A DNA stretch of 9,027 bases from DAOTVS01 sp034436375 (GCA_034436375.1 DAOTVS010000353.1:1-9027); one strand, 5' to 3'; shown: positions 1-6,288, numbered from the stretch's first letter. Numbers and translations: made by a program. The notes: a model not told the origin generated them from the sequence alone.

Positions 1-26
1 TTTTGCCGCTCCGCAGAGCGGCAAAA
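1..26. repeat. Perfect 11-bp inverted repeat at window edge
   Basis: TTTTGCCGCTC, a 4-base loop CGCA, then the exact reverse complement GAGCGGCAAAA. It lies 68 bases beyond the stop codon of the minus-strand OpgC-esterase gene, where a terminator would be expected. The Ts precede the GC stem and the As follow it on both strands, which is the reverse of a canonical A-stem-T intrinsic terminator, so no U-tract is visible. The sequence to the left is outside the window. It could be a hairpin that ends or protects the mRNA, or part of a dispersed repeat. Confidence 0.6.
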
Positions 27-93
27 CAGGCGGCAACGCCCACCCCACACCCCTTATGGAGGTTGCCGGTTGGCGGCGAAGCAGGATGCCCGG

Positions 94-2250
94 CTATTGC
101 CCTACGAGCGCCTCGGCATAAAAATGCAGATAGTCGGCTACATGCGACGTCCAGTATTGCCCGTCGTGGGCGCCGGGGAGGACCTGCCAGACGTGATCGA
201 TGTTGCGGTTCTCGAGGATGCCGTGGATTTGCTGGGCGCGGGCCAGCCAGGGATCCTGGGCGTCGTCATCGATCCAGATGCGCAGGCGGTTCAGCCCGGT
301 CGCGCTCGCGGCCAGCGACACCGGGTCGCGCGCGGCATAGTCGCTGCCCGTGCCGAGCAAAGCCAGGCCGTCCTGCTCGGGGTGCAGGCTCGGGCTGTTC
401 GCACAGACCACGCCAAAGACGTCGGGATGCGAAAAGGCCAGGCTCAGGGCGCCGAAACCGCCCATGGAAAGGCCGCCGATGGCCCGCGCCGTTGGCTCGC
501 GCAGCGTGCGGAAGGTGCTGTCGACCTGCGCGATCACATCCTGGGTCATATAGTCTCCCCAGCTCGGCCCCCCCACGTTGTTGACCCAATAGCCCGTGTC
601 GCCCTCGGGCATGATGATAATCATCGGCGGAAGCTTGCCCTGTGACATTTCGCTGTCCGCTTCGGTCACCATGCCGTAGCTGAGCCACTCGTCACGTTGC
701 CCGCTGAGGCCGTGCAGCAGGTAGATCACCGGGTAGCGCTGGCCGGCGGTGTCATAACCGGGCGGCAGGTAGGCCCAATAGGGCATCTCCCGGTCCAGGG
801 CGCTGCTGTAGAACCAGTGCTCCTCCAGCGTGCCGTTGATCTTGCCCACCCACTGGGCCACCCGTGTCAGGGCCTGCGAGGCATCGGCCGGCTTGATGTC
901 GGGGGCCGGCACGTTCTGCACGGCTGCGACGGCCGTGGGCGCGCTGCCGCTGGGCGGGATGGGCGTGCCGAAGAGGCTGACCGTTGGCTGGGCTGTGGCC
1001 GTCGTCGCCGGCTGCGCCGAACCGGCCACAGCGGGCGCGGCCTGCAGGTTGAGGGCTACCAGTGCCAGCACGGCCAGGAGGGCGGGGCTGAGCCTGTAGA
1101 GCCGCTGTGAGCGCGGCGTCGGCGCCAGCACCTGGAAGCGCACCAGCACCCAGACCAGGCCCACGCTTGCTGCCTGTACCAGGGCATTGAGCCACTGCGG
1201 CGCGGTGGTACCGTGGTTAAAGGACGTCAGTGCAATCGCGGCGGCCGCCACCAGCCCGATATGGACGGTGTAGGCGTAAAGCGCCTTCTGCCCGAGCGGC
1301 AGGAGCAGCCAGCCCAGCGCGCGGCGTATGGGCTGCCAGAAGACCGTGACCGCCAGGAACAGGAACGTAAAGGTGATGGCCGCTGCCAGCAGGCGCCCCG
1401 CTCCCACATCAACCTTATCGAGGAACAGGCTCTGGGCCAGCGAGAGCAGGCTGTGCCCGGTCGCCGGCGCCTGTGTGGCCGATGCGGCCGGCCCCATGAC
1501 GACAAAGAGCGTAATCAGCGCCCCGAGCGCGGCGCCGCTCGCAATGAGCAGCCGGCGCGCGGGGCGCGGGCGAGGTATCGGCATGGCCGTCCGCCCATAG
1601 CCCAGGACCAGCCCGGTAAAAAAGATCACCTGCCAGGCGGCCAGGTTGAAGAGATAGTTGCCCTCGATGTTCCAGGGGAGCGCCGCTGAGCCAGGCCAGA
1701 GTTGGTACACGCCCCACAGCAGCCACGAAGCGCCAAGTACCCACCAGCCCTTGCCTTGATCGAGCAGCACCAGCGCCAGCGGCGCCAGCAGGAAGAGGAT
1801 GGTGTAGAGCGACATCACATCGACCAGGTGATAGGTGCGATGCAGAGTCAAGATGCTGACGACGACCGAGAGCGGGTCGTGGAGGTCCACACCCTGCGCC
1901 CAGGGCAGCTTGAGCCATTCGGACAGGGGCAGCAGGATCAGTGTCAGCGCCACGGTCACCAGGTAGAGCGTCAGCGCACGCCCGAGCACCTTGACACAGG
2001 CGCGCCCGAGGCCGTCGCGCTTGACCCGGCGGCCGTACACCAGGCCAGCAACAAGCCCCGCGGTCAAAACAAACCCTTCCGCTGCCCCCACGAAAAAGCG
2101 GTTGCCGCCCGTCAGGAACCACAGGGGCGAGGCCCCGGCGATGTGGTCGATGACCATCGCCAACACAAAGAACCCACGGAGCAGATCGATACGCAGATCG
2201 CGGCCCTTGGGGGTGATGTATGCCGGCAGGGCCGGGCTATCGGTCGCTAT
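94..2250 (-). CDS. OpgC-like membrane acyltransferase fused to extracytoplasmic esterase
   Basis: About 718 residues if read from ATA 2250. Seen: residues 17-26 read RDLRIDLLRG and lead into a first membrane helix ending in DHIAG, followed by NRFFVGAAEGFVL; this is the N-terminal signature of the OpgC family (PF10129). About ten hydrophobic helices follow to about residue 405, then an Ala/Pro/Thr-rich linker to about 460. The rest is an alpha/beta-hydrolase of the esterase D type (PF00756): LLHG oxyanion region, nucleophile S595 in GLSMGG, an Asp cluster at D661-D666, and H695 in GAHDGQYW. Known: OpgC transfers succinyl groups to osmoregulated periplasmic glucans. Inferred: the membrane part moves acyl groups across or at the membrane and the outer esterase hydrolyses or transfers them. 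Start: the nearest ordinary start, GTG 2166, has no ribosome binding site and would delete the RDLRIDLLRG motif. CTG 2229 is another option. The gene has its own promoter and is divergent from fabF. Confidence 0.82.
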   Translation of the reverse strand: MATDSPALPAYITPKGRDLRIDLLRGFFVLAMVIDHIAGASPLWFLTGGNRFFVGAAEGFVLTAGLVAGLVYGRRVKRDGLGRACVKVLGRALTLYLVTVALTLILLPLSEWLKLPWAQGVDLHDPLSVVVSILTLHRTYHLVDVMSLYTILFLLAPLALVLLDQGKGWWVLGASWLLWGVYQLWPGSAALPWNIEGNYLFNLAAWQVIFFTGLVLGYGRTAMPIPRPRPARRLLIASGAALGALITLFVVMGPAASATQAPATGHSLLSLAQSLFLDKVDVGAGRLLAAAITFTFLFLAVTVFWQPIRRALGWLLLPLGQKALYAYTVHIGLVAAAAIALTSFNHGTTAPQWLNALVQAASVGLVWVLVRFQVLAPTPRSQRLYRLSPALLAVLALVALNLQAAPAVAGSAQPATTATAQPTVSLFGTPIPPSGSAPTAVAAVQNVPAPDIKPADASQALTRVAQWVGKINGTLEEHWFYSSALDREMPYWAYLPPGYDTAGQRYPVIYLLHGLSGQRDEWLSYGMVTEADSEMSQGKLPPMIIIMPEGDTGYWVNNVGGPSWGDYMTQDVIAQVDSTFRTLREPTARAIGGLSMGGFGALSLAFSHPDVFGVVCANSPSLHPEQDGLALLGTGSDYAARDPVSLAASATGLNRLRIWIDDDAQDPWLARAQQIHGILENRNIDHVWQVLPGAHDGQYWTSHVADYLHFYAEALVGQ

Positions 2251-2256
2251 GGCAGG

Positions 2257-2261
2257 ACCTC
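2257..2261 (-). promoter_or_regulatory. Ribosome binding site GAGGT that decides the OpgC-fusion start
   Basis: On the minus strand GAGGT lies 6 bases before the codon ATA (2250-2248). It overlaps an in-frame TGA (2262-2260), so translation cannot begin further upstream in this frame. No ATG, GTG or TTG lies between this stop and GTG 2166, while the intervening 28 codons encode the conserved OpgC N-terminus. The spacing makes ATA the best-placed initiation codon. Confidence 0.5.
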
Positions 2262-2262
2262 A

Positions 2263-2394
2263 CGCCAGGAGCCACGGGCAGATGGCACAGGGATATGGGG
2301 GCGTGAGCCAGCCCAGCCGAATGGTGCCGGCCCACGGTCTTTCTCTTGAGCACGGGCTTGCTTCTTTCCAGGTCGTTCCAACTGCTTGTACTCT
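2263..2394 (-). other. Leader of the OpgC-fusion mRNA, no gene seen
   Basis: About 130 bases lie between the proposed minus-strand promoter and the proposed start, long for a bacterial leader. I see no strong hairpin or recognisable riboswitch core by eye. All three minus-strand frames carry a stop between about 2235 and 2262, so no upstream gene reads through into the fusion. Confidence 0.45.
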
Positions 2395-2423
2395 ACTATA
2401 ACATATCCTTGTTAAATTGTCAT
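2395..2423 (-). promoter_or_regulatory. Sigma-70-type promoter for the OpgC-esterase gene
   Basis: Minus strand: -35 ATGACA (2423-2418, five of six consensus), a 17-base spacer, then -10 TATAGT (2400-2395, five of six). A TG one base before the -10 makes it an extended -10. Transcription would begin near 2388, about 138 bases before the proposed start codon. It sits in an AT-rich island within GC-rich DNA. Confidence 0.7.
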
Positions 2424-2600
2424 AAAGAAGGGGTCAGGATGATGTGAATCCGCCATGCGGGAGCACTTTTCCTGACAGACCCACGTCTCTGCCCGCAGCG
2501 CCGTGAGGCGATAACGATGTCGGCCATGCGTTGGCCGGCGGCCGCCACAGTCGAGGCGGCCATCGCCAGTAGCCCTTTACCGATTGCCCTCCCCTGGGTA
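2424..2600. other. Divergent intergenic centre, nothing recognised
   Basis: This stretch lies between the two divergent promoters. The short frames crossing it have no recognisable protein character. It has GC-rich palindromic bits around 2530-2570 (for example GGCGGCCGCC) that could be operators, but none is strong enough to call. Confidence 0.4.
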
Positions 2601-2629
2601 TTGCAGAAAATGCAGACAACTGTTATCAT
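2601..2629 (+). promoter_or_regulatory. Probable promoter for fabF
   Basis: TTGCAG (2601-2606), a 17-base spacer and TATCAT (2624-2629, five of six to TATAAT). The -35 matches well only in its first three bases. Transcription would start near 2636, about 82 bases before the GTG start of fabF. Its position downstream of ATG 2517 is a further reason not to start the gene at that ATG. Confidence 0.55.
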
Positions 2630-2717
2630 TCTACTATCCTACGAGTCCATATCCCAACTGGCAAGAGCAACGTGGCGAGTTGGCCAGGCTAACCCGGTGC
2701 GGGGGAAAGGGGGCAGG

Positions 2718-3956
2718 GTGGACCAGCGCGTGGTGGTGACGGGCATGGGGGCCGTTTCGGCCCTGGGGCTATCGCTGGCGGAGACGTGGGCGGGCCTGGT
2801 CGATGGCCGTTCGGGCGTGAGGCCCATCGAGAGTTTCAATACCGAGGGCTTTCCCGTGCGCATTGCGGCCTCTGTGGGCAGCCTCGACGCAGTGAGCGTT
2901 CTGCAGCGGAAGGATGTTCGCCGCGCCTGCCGCTACGCGCACCTGGCTATGGCCGCGGCGCTCGAGGCGGTGGCGGATGCCGGGCTGAACCTGGCGGCCG
3001 AGGACCCCACCCGTATCGGCCTGATCATCGGCAGCGCTGTGGGGGGTATCGGCTCGATTGAGGAGCAGACCGTGCACCTGTTCCAGGGCGGGGTGCGGCG
3101 GGTGAACCCGGTGCTCGTGCCGATGGTCATCGTCAACGCAGCGACCTGCCTGATCGCGGTGCAATTGGGGATTCAGGGCATCGCCCAGGCGCCGGCGGCG
3201 GCGTGTGCGACAGGTGTCATCGCGCTTGGCGATGCACTGCACTGCCTGCGGCGCGGCGATGCGGATGTGGTCCTGGCGGGGGGCGCCGATGCGCCCATCA
3301 CGCCGCTGACCCTGGCCGGTTTCTCGCGCCTGGGGGCGCTTTCGGCGCGCAACGATGACCCGGCGCACGCCTGCCGTCCCTTTGATGCCACGCGCGACGG
3401 CGCTGTGCTGGGGGAGGGGGCGGCCATCCTGGTGCTGGAGACGGCGGCGCACGCCGAGCGGCGTGGGGCAACAGTGCTGGCCGAGGTGGCAGGCTATGGC
3501 CTGACGGTGGATGCCTACCACATGACCGTCCCAGAGCCCACGGGCGCAGGGGCGAGGCGGGCCATGAGCCTGGCGCTGGCGGATAGCGGCCTTGGGCCGG
3601 CGGAGATCGATCTCATCGTGGCCCACGGCACAGGCACGGCGCTCAACGATGTGGCCGAAACACGCGCCATCCACGCCGTGTTCGGTGAGCGAGGGCGGCG
3701 GGTCGCCGTGACCTCGAACAAGGGCGCCATTGGCCATACCATGGGCGCGGCAGGGGCCATCTCGGCGGCCGCGGCGGTTCAGGCGATGCGCACCGGCCTG
3801 CTGCCACCCACGACGAACCTGGTGACGCCGGACGCCGAGTGTGAGCTGGATCATGTCGTGGGCCGGGCGCGGCCTGCGACGGTGCGTGCGGCCCTGGTCA
3901 ATGCCATCGGCTTTGGCGGCCAGAACGCCAGCCTGGTCCTGCGAAGCTGGAATTGA
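2718..3956 (+). CDS. fabF: Beta-ketoacyl-ACP synthase II (FabF-like)
   Basis: This enzyme condenses malonyl-ACP with a growing acyl-ACP in cytoplasmic fatty-acid elongation. Started at GTG 2718 it is 412 residues, the usual FabF length, and begins VDQRVVVTGMG as the family does. Catalytic residues then fall at the E. coli FabF numbers: C163 in AAACATG, H303 in AHGTGT, K335 and H340 in NKGAIGHTMGAAGA. The C-terminal loop GFGG is at 398-401. All key residues are present, so it should be active and not a chain-length factor. A purine-rich AAAGGGGG run (2706-2713) precedes the start. An open frame extends to ATG 2517, but that stretch has no family similarity and contains the promoter. No acyl carrier protein, fabD or fabG is adjacent, so it may be a second FabF or serve a specialised acyl product. 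The next gene converges on it with 26 bases between. Confidence 0.93.
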   Translation: MDQRVVVTGMGAVSALGLSLAETWAGLVDGRSGVRPIESFNTEGFPVRIAASVGSLDAVSVLQRKDVRRACRYAHLAMAAALEAVADAGLNLAAEDPTRIGLIIGSAVGGIGSIEEQTVHLFQGGVRRVNPVLVPMVIVNAATCLIAVQLGIQGIAQAPAAACATGVIALGDALHCLRRGDADVVLAGGADAPITPLTLAGFSRLGALSARNDDPAHACRPFDATRDGAVLGEGAAILVLETAAHAERRGATVLAEVAGYGLTVDAYHMTVPEPTGAGARRAMSLALADSGLGPAEIDLIVAHGTGTALNDVAETRAIHAVFGERGRRVAVTSNKGAIGHTMGAAGAISAAAAVQAMRTGLLPPTTNLVTPDAECELDHVVGRARPATVRAALVNAIGFGGQNASLVLRSWN

Positions 3957-3982
3957 GAGACTGGCCGGTTTTGGGAGGCCCG
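3957..3982. other. 26-base convergent gap without clear terminator
   Basis: This is all that separates the stop codons of fabF (plus strand) and the solute-binding-like gene (minus strand). Only a 4-bp GGCC/GGCC pairing is visible and there is no T-tract in either direction, so the two transcripts probably overlap at their 3' ends. Confidence 0.5.
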
Positions 3983-4891
3983 TTATCTGGTCCCGGAGGA
4001 TTGCTCCGGCGAGGGCGGCACCCAGCAGTGATCGACCCCGGGCGCCAGCTCGCGGTTCTCCACCTCAAAGCCGTAATCCGCCAGGACGGCCCCAGCCTCC
4101 GGACCAAGCAGAAAGCCGACAAAAGCCTGCGCCGCCTCGGGGTGCCGGCAGGTGCGCACGGCCAGCGCGGCGGCGTAGCGGCCCTCGCGGTTCTGCTCCG
4201 CGGGCAGGCGGATGACGTCGAGCGGCACCCTGATTCGCTGCTGGTAAAGGGCCTCTGTCAGCCAGACCGGCCCGGCATCCGCCCGGTTGGCCAGGAGCCA
4301 GAGGGGCGTCTCGCGGTGATGAATCTGCGTATAGGACGTGAGGCCGCGTTGGCGCTTGCCCTCCGTCAATTCGGCCCAGGCTTGGGCGCCCAACGCTGCC
4401 GTGACGGCCTCCTGGATGAGGTGTGTGATCCCTTCCGTCTCGGGGTTGGGTAACACCACGCGTACATCGGGGGCCAGCAGGTCGGCCCACCCCTGGATGT
4501 GCTGAGGGTTGCCTGCGGCCACCAGGATGGCCAAGGAATTGCGCGCATAGTCATATGGCTCGCTGACCCACCCTTCGCTGGCCAGACGGGCCAGCATCTC
4601 ACTGCCGGCTGTCAGCACATCCGGCGGCACATGGATCGTCAGGTCATCGAGGCGCAGGGTCCCCTGCTGCATCTGTTGCACCATCGTGACGGGCGGCAGG
4701 GTTTCATAGTACACGCTGCGCACCTCGGGGTGTGCATTCTGGAACTCGTGCAGCAATACCTCCATGGCCATCCACTGGTTGCCGTGCATAAAGAGTGCCA
4801 GGTCGTGCCGGGCGGGGTCGCCGTGCAGGTCCAGCACCTGGTCAACCGGCGGCACAGAGAGCCATACGGCAGCGCCTTCATGGGCGCACAT
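3983..4891 (-). CDS. Signal-less solute-binding-protein-like protein (ModA/PF13531 type)
   Basis: 302 residues with the two-lobed periplasmic-binding-protein pattern. An early strand and helix (DLALFMHGNQWMAMEVLLHEF, 30-50) are followed by HPEV, a PDVLTAGSEML hinge region (90-100), YARNSLAILVAAGNP (115-129), VVLPNPETEGI (145-155), RADAGPVW (203-210) and HPEAAQAFVGFLL (250-262). This matches molybdate/anion-binding ModA-like proteins. Odd: residues 1-29 contain no basic n-region, hydrophobic core, lipobox or cleavage site, so the protein should stay in the cytoplasm, and no permease or ATPase gene is nearby. ATG 4891 lies inside the end of the DsrE gene (14-base overlap), with AGGAGG 9 bases upstream, so the two are translationally coupled. 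Inferred role: intracellular binding of an oxyanion or sulfur compound together with DsrE. The ligand is unknown. Confidence 0.78.
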   Translation of the reverse strand: MCAHEGAAVWLSVPPVDQVLDLHGDPARHDLALFMHGNQWMAMEVLLHEFQNAHPEVRSVYYETLPPVTMVQQMQQGTLRLDDLTIHVPPDVLTAGSEMLARLASEGWVSEPYDYARNSLAILVAAGNPQHIQGWADLLAPDVRVVLPNPETEGITHLIQEAVTAALGAQAWAELTEGKRQRGLTSYTQIHHRETPLWLLANRADAGPVWLTEALYQQRIRVPLDVIRLPAEQNREGRYAAALAVRTCRHPEAAQAFVGFLLGPEAGAVLADYGFEVENRELAPGVDHCWVPPSPEQSSGTR

Positions 4892-5228
4892 AGCACCATC
4901 CCTCCTCTTGCCGGCGCACTACTTCGGTGATTCCCGAAGGCACAACCTGTGCTACCGGCAGGATATCCTCTTCCGTCAAGCCACGGCTTTTCATCGTCGT
5001 GCGGCAGGCCAAAAAACGCACCCCCTGTGTAGCCAGACGATCGATGGCTTCCGTCTGCGCATTTCCCCGACGATAGAGCGCTACGATGCCGTCGCTGTGT
5101 GCCACCAATTCGATCTCGGCGCCCTCGGCACCCAGTTCTGTGAGCAGATGATGGATGTTGCCCAGCACAATCTGGGCTTTGCCCGAGGCCGATTCAGTCA
5201 GCTCCAAGACGACGCGGTGCACCATCAT
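4878..5228 (-). CDS. DsrE/DsrF-like sulfur-relay family protein
   Basis: 116 residues, the size of single-domain DsrE-family proteins (PF02635, COG1416 branch). Seen: VLELTE strand at the N-terminus, AEIELVAHSDGI in the centre, then GVRFLACRTTMKSRGL with the conserved cysteine at C75, VVPSGITEVVRRQEEGW and a second Cys at 112. In the family the central Cys carries persulfide sulfur between TusA-like and other relay proteins; some COG1416 members have no proven function. ATG 5228 and the adjacent ATG 5225 are both possible starts; a GGGAGGGG run immediately upstream favours the second. It overlaps the downstream binding-protein gene by 14 bases and lies 105 bases after the SnoaL-like gene, with a strong hairpin between. 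Transfer of sulfur is inferred from the family, not shown here. Confidence 0.87.
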   Translation of the reverse strand: MMVHRVVLELTESASGKAQIVLGNIHHLLTELGAEGAEIELVAHSDGIVALYRRGNAQTEAIDRLATQGVRFLACRTTMKSRGLTEEDILPVAQVVPSGITEVVRRQEEGWCYVRP

Positions 5229-5288
5229 CCCCTCCCTCTGTTCTTGAGAAGAGAAGAAACGGGCATGTCAGCCTATCAGGCATAGCAG

Positions 5289-5316
5289 GAGGGCAGGCCA
5301 GATATGGCCTGCCCTC
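5289..5316 (-). terminator. 12-bp perfect hairpin between SnoaL-like and DsrE genes
   Basis: GAGGGCAGGCCA, loop GATA, then its exact reverse complement. It begins 17 bases after the SnoaL-like stop codon on the minus strand. It has no immediate T-run; a pyrimidine-rich stretch (about 5241-5256) follows some 30 bases later. It may end or attenuate transcription so that the SnoaL-like gene is expressed more than the two downstream genes, or it may protect the 3' end of the first message. Confidence 0.5.
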
Positions 5317-5333
5317 TCAAGCCAACTGGCCGG

Positions 5334-5777
5334 CTACCGCACGCCGGCTGGCACCATCTTCTCTGGAGCGACCCCCAGTTCCTTCAGCAGGCCCATCAGG
5401 TCCTGGGTAGCCCAGCGCTCAACGATCTTGCCGTTCTCCACACGGAGGAACGCCATGACTTGCCACGATACCTCTTTCTGGGTGGGCGCGATGCCCAGGA
5501 ATTCACCTTTGTGGCGGCCGCTGGCCGTAATCCGATTGGCTACCTTGTCGCCTTCGGCGATGATATCCTGGATGTCCACATGGAAATCAGCAAAGGCCTC
5601 TCGCATCAGCCGCGAAAACTCCGCCTGGCCCTTTGGCCCCATGGGCAGTTCCTTGGTGAACGGGTTGTGATCGATGAAGCTGGGCGAGAGATACTTGTCG
5701 ACGGCGCTGAAATTGCCCTGATTGAAGACCTCTTCGATGTAACTGCGCACGAGTTCCTTATTCTGCATCATGGACAT
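5334..5777 (-). CDS. SnoaL-like / ester-cyclase family protein
   Basis: 147 residues with the NTF2-like alpha+beta barrel pattern of SnoaL-type proteins (PF07366). Seen: NKELVRSYIEEVFNQGNFSAVDKYL helix region (6-30), SFIDHNPF with D36-H37, the helix FSRLMREAFADF, paired strands VDIQDIIAEGDKVANRITASG (67-87), GEFLGIAPTQKEVSW and the last strands GKIVERWATQD with D126. Family members include polyketide cyclases, but most genomic copies of this size have unknown substrates, and no polyketide genes are present. Start: ATG 5777 is 6 bases from a perfect AGGAGG (5789-5784). The open frame continues 15 codons further upstream, but those codons fall in the hairpin and ribosome binding site. It is the first gene of a minus-strand set with DsrE and the binding-like protein; co-transcription is possible but interrupted by a hairpin. 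Confidence 0.85.
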   Translation of the reverse strand: MSMMQNKELVRSYIEEVFNQGNFSAVDKYLSPSFIDHNPFTKELPMGPKGQAEFSRLMREAFADFHVDIQDIIAEGDKVANRITASGRHKGEFLGIAPTQKEVSWQVMAFLRVENGKIVERWATQDLMGLLKELGVAPEKMVPAGVR

Positions 5778-5783
5778 GACTTG

Positions 5784-5789
5784 CCTCCT
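5784..5789 (-). promoter_or_regulatory. Ribosome binding site AGGAGG of the SnoaL-like gene
   Basis: AGGAGG, 6 bases before ATG 5777. It fixes the start there and rules out the longer open frame starting at 5822. Its 5' base is the foot of the hairpin at 5789-5819. Confidence 0.8.
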
Positions 5790-5819
5790 GCACGGCGCAT
5801 GCAAAGCGTGCACCGTGCA
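5789..5819 (-). promoter_or_regulatory. 14-bp hairpin abutting the SnoaL-like ribosome binding site
   Basis: TGCACGGCGCATGC, loop AAA, GCGTGCACCGTGCA: 14 pairs with one mismatch and one possible wobble. In the minus-strand mRNA it ends directly at the AGGAGG. It could hinder or guide ribosome access, or as DNA be a dyad operator. No promoter close to consensus is evident just upstream, so where this transcript begins is unclear. Confidence 0.5.
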
Positions 5820-6288
5820 CACATCAGGATGGGCAGGCGCTAAGGGCGCCCGCTACCCTGTACCCAGCATGAGCCGTGCCTGCCCCGCACTGGCTATTGG
5901 GTCCGGCCAGGTTGCCCGCGCATCGCCCGAAACCCACCAGATCCAGGGCGATGGTTGCCCACACCGCGCACATTTACCGGCTGGCAGGGCACTGGGAGGG
6001 TGAAGCTCCTGCTGAGTGGCCCAGGGTCCATAGGACCTGTCAGCGTACAGAAGCTTGGCCTGCGCCCCGCCCAGGTGCAGCGGTTCTTGTAGGCGCCAGC
6101 GGTGGCGAGCATTGCACAGCGAGCAATCTGACCTTGCCCCGACGGCCAAGCTCCTGAGCAGCATCAGTCATCTCAATATGGCGAGTCTGGCTCAAGGGGC
6201 AGATCGCCGCTTTGCCGTCGTGGCCACTCGGCAGGAGCTTCGCCCAAGTGACCGTCGAGGCTGATCTCGGCGCACTGATTCTATGCAC
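5820..6288. other. Intergenic stretch of about 470 bases, no gene recognised
   Basis: It lies between the SnoaL-like gene and the rhamnosidase promoter, and must hold the minus-strand promoter for the SnoaL-like set, though I see no good match. Open frames of up to about 100 codons cross it on both strands, but they overlap one another, lack ribosome binding sites and show no domain. Visible structure: an 8-bp inverted repeat CATCGCCC (5921-5928) / GGGCGATG (5946-5953), with the octamer GGTTGCCC repeated directly at 5910-5917 and 5953-5960. It could be decayed coding sequence, a non-coding RNA or plain spacer. Confidence 0.45.

Noticed and set aside
1213..1689. Plus-strand open frame of 158 codons
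   Set aside because: It is opposite the membrane domain of the OpgC fusion. The charged, Gln/Arg-rich translation is what the complement of hydrophobic helices produces.
2164..2166. GTG 2166 as start of the OpgC fusion
   Set aside because: It has no ribosome binding site and would delete the conserved RDLRIDLLRG segment that is plainly encoded just upstream.
2517..2717. N-terminal extension of FabF from ATG 2517
   Set aside because: The extra 67 codons have no family similarity and contain the likely promoter. Starting at GTG 2718 gives the normal length and the E. coli residue numbering.
2769..3854. Minus-strand open frame of 361 codons
   Set aside because: It lies entirely opposite fabF, is rich in Arg, His and Gln, and shows no domain; a shadow frame.
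5778..5822. Upstream ATG 5822 as start of the SnoaL-like gene
   Set aside because: The extra 15 codons overlap the hairpin and the AGGAGG that serves ATG 5777, and the family similarity begins after 5777.
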